From assembly GCA_030447275.1 (NCBI GenBank), contig JAUJPF010000009.1, forward strand, positions 35,279 through 99,278: a DNA stretch of 64,000 bases, given 5' to 3'. A program made the position numbers and the translations under genes. Below are positions 59,259 through 64,000 of this stretch, piece after piece (the first letter of the stretch is position 1; every line of letters starts with the position of its first letter). This DNA comes from Solirubrobacteraceae bacterium. Its GTDB lineage: Bacteria > Actinomycetota > Thermoleophilia > Solirubrobacterales > Solirubrobacteraceae. The notes below the pieces were generated by a model. The model did not search any database and had not been told where the DNA came from. It saw only the letters and a list, made by a program, of their open reading frames with translations.

Positions 59259-60045
59259 GGCACCGCTCCGCGCGCTCTACGTCGACCTCGACAACACCCT
59301 CTTCGGCCGGGGCGGGAGCATGTTCCACGACGGGGAGGGAACGCCGAGCCTGCTCGGGGCGCGCGCGATCGAGGCATGTCACCGTGCGGACGTCGAGGTC
59401 ATCGTGATGTCCGGGCGCCGCCGCTCCGGCGTCGCGCCCGTCGTCCGGCTGCTCGGCGGGCGGTCCTACGTCTTCGAGGCCGGCAGCTGCATCGTCGACG
59501 GGGCCGACGAGGAATGGATGACCGAGCCGTTCATGCCCGACGAGGGTGCCACGGTCTTCGACCAGATACAGCGCAGCGGTGCGCCGGAGCTGCTCCTCGA
59601 TCGCTTCGACATCGAATACCACGCCCCGTGGCACACCGGCCGCGAGGTCTCGCACCTCTTCCGCGGCGCGATCGACGCCCGCGACGCCAACGCGCTGCTG
59701 GCCGAGCACGGCCACGACCACGTCCGGCTCGTCGACAACGGCGGCATCGACCGGCCCGGGCTGCGCGCCTACCACCTCGTCCCCAAGGGCGTCAGCAAGG
59801 GCCGCGCCGTCGGGCGCCACATGCGCGTCCGCGGCTACGCGCCCGAGCACGCGATCGCCGTCGGCGACTCCCGCGAGGACCTCTCGACCGCCGAGGCCGT
59901 GGGCACCGTCTGGCTCGTCGCCAACGCGCTCGACCGCGATCCGCTGCTGGCCGCGGAGCTCCCCCGCAACGCCCGGCTCTCCGAGCAGGGCCACGGCGCC
60001 GGCGTCTACGAGGCCGTCGTCACGGAGCTGGCGGAGCGCCGCTGA
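59257..60045 (+). CDS. HAD-superfamily (IIB-like) phosphatase
   Basis: This 262-residue protein starts at ATG 59257. Motif I is [10 protein letters not shown] with the nucleophile Asp, motif II is [11 protein letters not shown] (Ser), and motifs III/IV are [12 protein letters not shown] and [12 protein letters not shown] cap domain lies between motifs II and III, as in Cof-type and mannosyl-3-phosphoglycerate phosphatases. It is probably a cytoplasmic sugar-phosphate phosphatase. Its last 26 nt overlap the convergent gpsA gene. Confidence 0.85.
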   Translation: MAPLRALYVDLDNTLFGRGGSMFHDGEGTPSLLGARAIEACHRADVEVIVMSGRRRSGVAPVVRLLGGRSYVFEAGSCIVDGADEEWMTEPFMPDEGATVFDQIQRSGAPELLLDRFDIEYHAPWHTGREVSHLFRGAIDARDANALLAEHGHDHVRLVDNGGIDRPGLRAYHLVPKGVSKGRAVGRHMRVRGYAPEHAIAVGDSREDLSTAEAVGTVWLVANALDRDPLLAAELPRNARLSEQGHGAGVYEAVVTELAERR

Positions 60046-61144
60046 ACCACGACCGCACGCGCGTGCGGATCCGCCGCCAGACCCCCGGCCGCGGGCGCCC
60101 CACGCGCCGCCGCGCCGGGATCGGGACCGTGGTGCGGACGAGCGCGACCCATTCGTCGAGCGGCAGGTCGCCGGAGATCAGCCGCGCGAGGCCGGTGGTG
60201 ACCGGGGAGTCGATCTCGGCCTCCTCGAGCGCGCGCGCGAGCAGCGGGACGAGGTCGAGCGACTCGACCGCCTGGCCGATCCGGTCGGGGATCTCGGCCG
60301 TCGGGACGCCCTCGCCGAGCAGCTCGCCCGCGCGGCGGTTGCGGCTCAGCGGCGCGAGCGCGGTGGCGACGAGGTCGCCGGTCCCCGCCAGCCCGATGAG
60401 CGACTCGGGTCGCGCCCCCTGCGCGGCCGCGTAGCGCCAGACCTCGGCGAAGATGTGGCCGGCGGCGGCGCCCGCGGCGTTCAGCCCCTGCGCCTCGGTC
60501 GCGCCGGCGGCGAGCGCCGCGGCGTTCTTCGCGGCGCCGGCCAGCTCGACGCCGACGGGGTCGTTCGACTCCTCGCACACGACGCCCGCGCGCAGGAAGA
60601 CGTCGGCGATCGCCGCCGCCAGCTCGTCGTTGGTGGACGCCGCGACGAGCCCGGCGCCCTCGTGCACCATCTCGCGCGCGTGCGCGGGGCCGCCGACGAC
60701 CGCGACCCGCCCCTCGCCGAGCTGCGCCGCCAGGAGCACGCTCGGCGCGCGGCCGTCGGGCGGCACGAGCCCCTTCGCGAGCGACACGACCGCGGCGCGC
60801 CCCGGCAGCCCGTCGTTGCCGAGCTCGGCGATCACCTCGTCGAGCCCGCGCGACGGCACGCCGAGGAAGACGAAGTCCGCGCGGACGAGCCCGGCGCTCA
60901 CGTCCTCGATGCGCAGCTCGCGCGGCAGCTCCACGCCGGGCAGGTATGCGACGTTCTCGCGGTCCTCGGCGAGGCGGCGCGCCTGCTCGGCCGTGCGGGC
61001 CTGGAGCGTGGTGCGCAGCCCGCCGCGCGCGAGCAGCACGGCGACCGCGGTCCCGAACGACCCGGCACCGAGCACGATCGCCCGCCGGCCGCCCGGCGTG
61101 GGGAGGTACAGCGACGGGCGGTGCGGACGGTGGCGCTCGGCCAT
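60020..61144 (-). CDS. gpsA: NAD(P)-dependent glycerol-3-phosphate dehydrogenase
   Basis: This 374-residue protein has the GpsA Rossmann motif VLGAGSFGTAVAVLLAR, then NVAYLPGVELP, SLAKGL, VVGGPAHAREM, the catalytic Lys in ELAGAAKNAAALAAG, and GLAGTGDLVATAL with SRNRRAGELLGEG. It reduces dihydroxyacetone phosphate for phospholipid synthesis. An Arg-rich C-terminal extension of about 25 residues is unusual. The glycerate kinase gene lies 24 bp upstream in the same direction. Confidence 0.92.
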   Translation of the reverse strand: MAERHRPHRPSLYLPTPGGRRAIVLGAGSFGTAVAVLLARGGLRTTLQARTAEQARRLAEDRENVAYLPGVELPRELRIEDVSAGLVRADFVFLGVPSRGLDEVIAELGNDGLPGRAAVVSLAKGLVPPDGRAPSVLLAAQLGEGRVAVVGGPAHAREMVHEGAGLVAASTNDELAAAIADVFLRAGVVCEESNDPVGVELAGAAKNAAALAAGATEAQGLNAAGAAAGHIFAEVWRYAAAQGARPESLIGLAGTGDLVATALAPLSRNRRAGELLGEGVPTAEIPDRIGQAVESLDLVPLLARALEEAEIDSPVTTGLARLISGDLPLDEWVALVRTTVPIPARRRVGRPRPGVWRRIRTRVRSWFSGAPPAP

Positions 61145-61168
61145 CGGGGGAAGGTAGTGCGGGCGCGC

Positions 61169-62155
61169 TCACAGCCGCGCCGCGAGCAGCTCCCCGGCGC
61201 GTTCCAGCTCGGCGAGGGTGCCCGCCTCGAGCACGTGCTGGAGGTCGAGGATCCGCTGGTCGAACAGCGACAGCGCGTTGGCGCCGCACACCGCGTGGCA
61301 CGGCACGCCGGCCTGGCGGCAGCGCACCGCGGCCTCGCCGGCCGCCTTGCCGTCGAGCGTCGTCGCGTCGATGCGGCCCTCGCCGGTGATGACCGCGCGC
61401 GCCGCGCGGCTGCGCGCGTCGAAGCCGAGGGCGTCGAGGACGAACGGCGCGCCCGGCTCGAGCCGCGCCCCGAACGCCGCCCACAGCCCGCCGGAGAGCC
61501 CGCCCGCGGCGCCGGTCATCGGCACGCCGCGCGGGTCGCGGGGCAGCTCGCGCGCGCGCTGCTCGAGCCGGCGCTCCAGGCGCGCGACGGCCATTGCGTC
61601 CGCGCCCTTCTGCGGCGCGAAGCGCGCGGCCGCCTGCTCGAACGGCGTGCGGACGTCGCACAGCACGACGAGGCGCGCGCCGCGCAGGCCGCCGTGGTCG
61701 CGCACGGCCTCGATCGCGCCGAAGCCGGCGTCGGTCGTCGCGCTCCCGCCGGCGGCGACGAGGACGACCGCCGCGCCCGCGTCGACCGCGGCGGCGATCA
61801 GCTCGCCGGTGCCGTACGAGGACGCGCCCTCGGGGTCGAGCTCGTCGGCGGCGACGCGCGCGAGGCCGCTCGCCTCCGCCACCTCGACGATCGCCGTCCC
61901 GCCGCTCTCGAGCAGCCCGAAGCCGGCGCGCACCCGCCGCCCCCGGGGGTCAGAGGCCTCGGTCCCGGCGGTCTCGCCCCCCAGCGCGGTGAGCAGGACG
62001 GCGAGCGTGCCGTCGCCGCCGTCGGCGATCGGGCAGAGGTCCGGCGGCTCGAGCCCGGCCCGCTCCAGGCCGCGCCCGACCGCCGCCGCGACCTCCGCCG
62101 CGCGCAGCGTGCCCTTGAACTTGTCGGGGGCGACCAAGACCTGCACGCCGGACAT
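61169..62155 (-). CDS. Glycerate 2-kinase (GlxK/GarK type)
   Basis: This 328-residue protein has the class I glycerate kinase pattern: VLVAPDKFKGTLRAAEVA at the N-terminus, PIADGGDGTLAVLL, VEVAEASGLA, GGSATTDAGFGAIEA, GAAGGLSGGLWAAFGA and ITGEGRIDATTLDGKAAG. It phosphorylates D-glycerate to 2-phosphoglycerate. It is probably co-transcribed with gpsA (24 bp). It is divergent from the DUF4389 gene with 20 bp between starts. Confidence 0.92.
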   Translation of the reverse strand: MSGVQVLVAPDKFKGTLRAAEVAAAVGRGLERAGLEPPDLCPIADGGDGTLAVLLTALGGETAGTEASDPRGRRVRAGFGLLESGGTAIVEVAEASGLARVAADELDPEGASSYGTGELIAAAVDAGAAVVLVAAGGSATTDAGFGAIEAVRDHGGLRGARLVVLCDVRTPFEQAAARFAPQKGADAMAVARLERRLEQRARELPRDPRGVPMTGAAGGLSGGLWAAFGARLEPGAPFVLDALGFDARSRAARAVITGEGRIDATTLDGKAAGEAAVRCRQAGVPCHAVCGANALSLFDQRILDLQHVLEAGTLAELERAGELLAARL

Positions 62156-62175
62156 GGTGGTACAAGACCTCCGCT

Positions 62176-63465
62176 GTGGACCACCTGAGCATCGCTCCCG
62201 AGAAGCCCGTGCAGCTCTTCGCGCGGCCGTCGCTGCGCGACTCCGACCGCGTCCGCACGCTCAACCGCGACGACCTCGACCGCTGGCGGGTTTCGGTGTT
62301 CTTCCGCCTGTTCATGGCGATCCCGCACCTGCTGTGGCTGTCGATCTGGAGCGCGGGGATGGTCCTGCTCGCGCCGGTCCTGTGGGTCGTCGGGCTGTTC
62401 ACCGGCCGGTCGCCGGAGGGGCTGCGCGACATCTACGCGATGTGGGTCCGTTACGCGGTCCACGTCTACGCGTTCCTCTACCTCGCCGCCGGCCCGTTCC
62501 CCGGCTTCCTCGGCAAGCAGGGCTCGTACCCGGTCGAGGTCGAGATCCCGCCGGGCGGCCCGCAGAACCGGTGGAGCATCGGCTTCCGGTTCCTCCTCGC
62601 GTTCCCGGCGCTGCTGCTGATGGGGGCGCTCGTGGGGCTCGGCGGCGGCGGAGGGAACGCGAACCAGGGCGCGGGGCTCCGGCTGGCGGCCAGCCTCGGC
62701 GGCGGCGTCGCGGCGACAGCGGCGATCCTCGGGTGGTGGGCGTCGATGGCCCGCGGCCGGATGCCGCAGGGCCTGCGCGACCTGACGGTGTGGGCGCTCG
62801 GCTACGCGGCGCAGACGTACGCGTACGTGTTCCTGCTCACCGGGCGCTACCCGAACAGCGACCCGGCGCTGGCCCCGCTCGCCCCGCTCCCCGACCACCC
62901 CGTCCGGCTGCGCATGAGCGACGAGCTGCGGCGCGACCGGTGGATGGTGGCCTTCCGGTTCATGCTGACCATGCCGCACGTCATCTGGGCGCTGCTGTGG
63001 ACGGCGCTGATGCTGCCGCTCTCGGTCGTCATCTGGCTCGTCGCGCTCGTGCTCGGTCGCGCGCCGGCGGCGCTGCACCGGTTCGCCGCCGCGTACGTCC
63101 GCTACCTCTCGCATGTCTACGCGTTCGCCAACCTCGGCGGCGGGCCGTTCCCCGGGTTCGTCGGCTCCGCGGGCTCGTATCCGGTCGACATCGGGATCGC
63201 GCCGCCCGAGCGCCACAACCGCTGGAGCGTGGCGTTCCGGGCGATCCTTGCGCTGCCGGCGCTGCTGCTGGCCGGCGCGATCGGCGGGGCGGTGTCGTTC
63301 GCGGCGATCGGCGCCTGGTTCTATGCCCTCATCATGGGCCGGATGCCGGAGGGGCTGCGCAACCTGATCGTGTTCGCGACGCGCTACAGCGCGCAGACGT
63401 ACGGCTACCTGCTGTTCGTGACCGTGCGCTATCCGTACAGCGGCCCGGGGGACTTCCGCGCGTGA
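62176..63465 (+). CDS. Tandem DUF4389 membrane protein
   Basis: This 429-residue protein starts at GTG 62176 and has two homologous halves, each with about four membrane helices. The halves share RVSVFFRLFMAIPHLLWL / MVAFRFMLTMPHVIWAL, then YVRYLSHVYAF-type, GPFPGFLGKQGSYPV / GPFPGFVGSAGSYPV, NRWSIGFRFLLAFPALLL / NRWSVAFRAILALPALLL, and MPQGLRDL / MPEGLRNL. DUF4389 proteins are frequent in actinobacteria and have no proven function. Its stop overlaps the next gene (GTGA). Confidence 0.88.
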   Translation: MDHLSIAPEKPVQLFARPSLRDSDRVRTLNRDDLDRWRVSVFFRLFMAIPHLLWLSIWSAGMVLLAPVLWVVGLFTGRSPEGLRDIYAMWVRYAVHVYAFLYLAAGPFPGFLGKQGSYPVEVEIPPGGPQNRWSIGFRFLLAFPALLLMGALVGLGGGGGNANQGAGLRLAASLGGGVAATAAILGWWASMARGRMPQGLRDLTVWALGYAAQTYAYVFLLTGRYPNSDPALAPLAPLPDHPVRLRMSDELRRDRWMVAFRFMLTMPHVIWALLWTALMLPLSVVIWLVALVLGRAPAALHRFAAAYVRYLSHVYAFANLGGGPFPGFVGSAGSYPVDIGIAPPERHNRWSVAFRAILALPALLLAGAIGGAVSFAAIGAWFYALIMGRMPEGLRNLIVFATRYSAQTYGYLLFVTVRYPYSGPGDFRA

Positions 63466-64000
63466 GGATCGGGGCGTTCATCGCGGCGGCGGTCGCGGTC
63501 GCGGTCGCGTGCGGCTGGGGCGTCATCCAGCTGTGGGACACGACCGTCCCGGCGGGGGTCGAGCTCGAGACGGGCGCGGCGGCGTCGCAGTTCGACCGCG
63601 CGACGCGCGAGGAGGCCGAGGAGTTCGAGTCGCTCATGCGCTGGCTCTTCCTCGCCTCGCAGGCGGCGCTCGTCGGCACGCTCGTCTTCTACGCGAAGTG
63701 GGGCCGGCGCTTCGAGCGCGATTCGGCGGCCGGCCCGATCGGCACCGGCTTCCTCCTCGGGATGATGGGGATCGCGCTCGTCTGGCTCGTGCAGCTGCCG
63801 TTCGGGCTCCTGCAGACGTGGTGGGCGCGCCGCAACGACGCCGCCGAGGTCGGCTACCTCGAGTTCGTCGTCGGCGGGTTCTTCGGGCTCGGCGGCCAGG
63901 CGCTCTTCCTGTGCCTGCTGCTGCTGGTCGTGATGGCGCTCGCGCGGCTGCTGCACGCGGCGTGGTGGCTGCCGGGCTCGGCGGCGCTGGCCGGGCTCGC
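63462..64000 (+). CDS. Membrane protein, Ste24/M48-like N-terminus (partial)
   Basis: Starting at GTG 63462 (4-nt overlap with the DUF4389 gene), 179 codons are visible before the window ends. There is an N-terminal hydrophobic helix, a soluble loop, and further helices (LFLASQAALVGTLVFYAKW, LVWLVQLPFGLLQTWW, QALFLCLLLLVVMALARLL). QLPFGLLQTWWARRN followed by GYLEF is reminiscent of the membrane part of Ste24-type M48 peptidases. The HExxH site would lie outside the window, so this is unproven. Confidence 0.6.
   Translation, partial: MRIGAFIAAAVAVAVACGWGVIQLWDTTVPAGVELETGAAASQFDRATREEAEEFESLMRWLFLASQAALVGTLVFYAKWGRRFERDSAAGPIGTGFLLGMMGIALVWLVQLPFGLLQTWWARRNDAAEVGYLEFVVGGFFGLGGQALFLCLLLLVVMALARLLHAAWWLPGSAALAGL

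Noticed and set aside
1..64000. CRISPR array
   Set aside because: No series of regularly spaced short repeats is seen; repeats found are the att pair and the exoprotein leader pair.
1..64000. Insertion sequence or transposase
   Set aside because: No transposase motif or terminal inverted repeats with target duplication were seen.

Overview
The window is very GC-rich (roughly 70-75 %), with frequent GTG starts, 4-nt stop/start overlaps, a fused PafB-PafC regulator, F420/PPOX-type flavoproteins, tandem DUF4389 membrane proteins and LPFTG-anchored exoproteins. This points to an actinomycete-like chromosome, most likely a Thermoleophilia/Solirubrobacterales member. The lineage is an inference from gene content; no rRNA gene is present.

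Layout: 1-10.3 kb holds nucleotide-sugar and glycan genes: two tandem FdtA-like cupins with an FdtB-like aminotransferase, a GT2 glycosyltransferase, a damaged secreted glycosidase, an SDR, a methyltransferase, a type 5 uracil-DNA glycosylase with a TetR regulator, and a dTDP-rhamnose operon (rfbA-rfbD-rfbB, no rfbC seen). 10.3-24.4 kb is ordinary chromosome: Lrp regulator divergent from an RhtA-like exporter, PafBC, a LuxR-type response regulator with a 64-residue stand-alone DHp mini-protein, GDPD, HD nuclease, DHA2 exporter, L,D-transpeptidase, Fur and a Baeyer-Villiger-type monooxygenase. 24.4-30.9 kb holds gltX-argS and glnK-amt. 30.9-45.6 kb is an exoprotein cluster: PHP phosphoesterase, two ceramidase-like proteins, a GH36-like glycosidase and a subtilase with FG-GAP repeats; two of these end in LPFTG sorting signals and share a duplicated leader.

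The most unusual part is 49.4-55.65 kb. A 44-bp direct repeat of the 3' half of tRNA-Phe (49402-49445 and 55604-55647) brackets a 6.2-kb integrated element with no recognisable integrase. It has a divergent layout. The leftward arm encodes a small HTH protein, a winged-helix protein, a PD-(D/E)XK-like protein and a PIN-domain protein. The rightward arm encodes several further small HTH proteins and winged-helix partners, plus a protein with an Asn/Gly-rich beta segment and a hydrophobic C-terminus. In all there are six diverged small sigma-region-4-like HTH proteins and three winged-helix proteins in about 3.6 kb. I do not recognise this as a described system; it is the best candidate here for something new.

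To the right of the tRNA, 55.7-64 kb returns to chromosome: M23 peptidase, an MrfA/YprA-like helicase split into two ORFs, HAD phosphatase, gpsA, glycerate kinase, DUF4389 protein and the start of an M48/Ste24-like membrane protein. Several genes (glycosidase, rfbA, ceramidase-like protein, SDR, helicase, alpha/beta hydrolase) carry small indels or deletions while both flanks stay well conserved. These are either very recent lesions or assembly errors.
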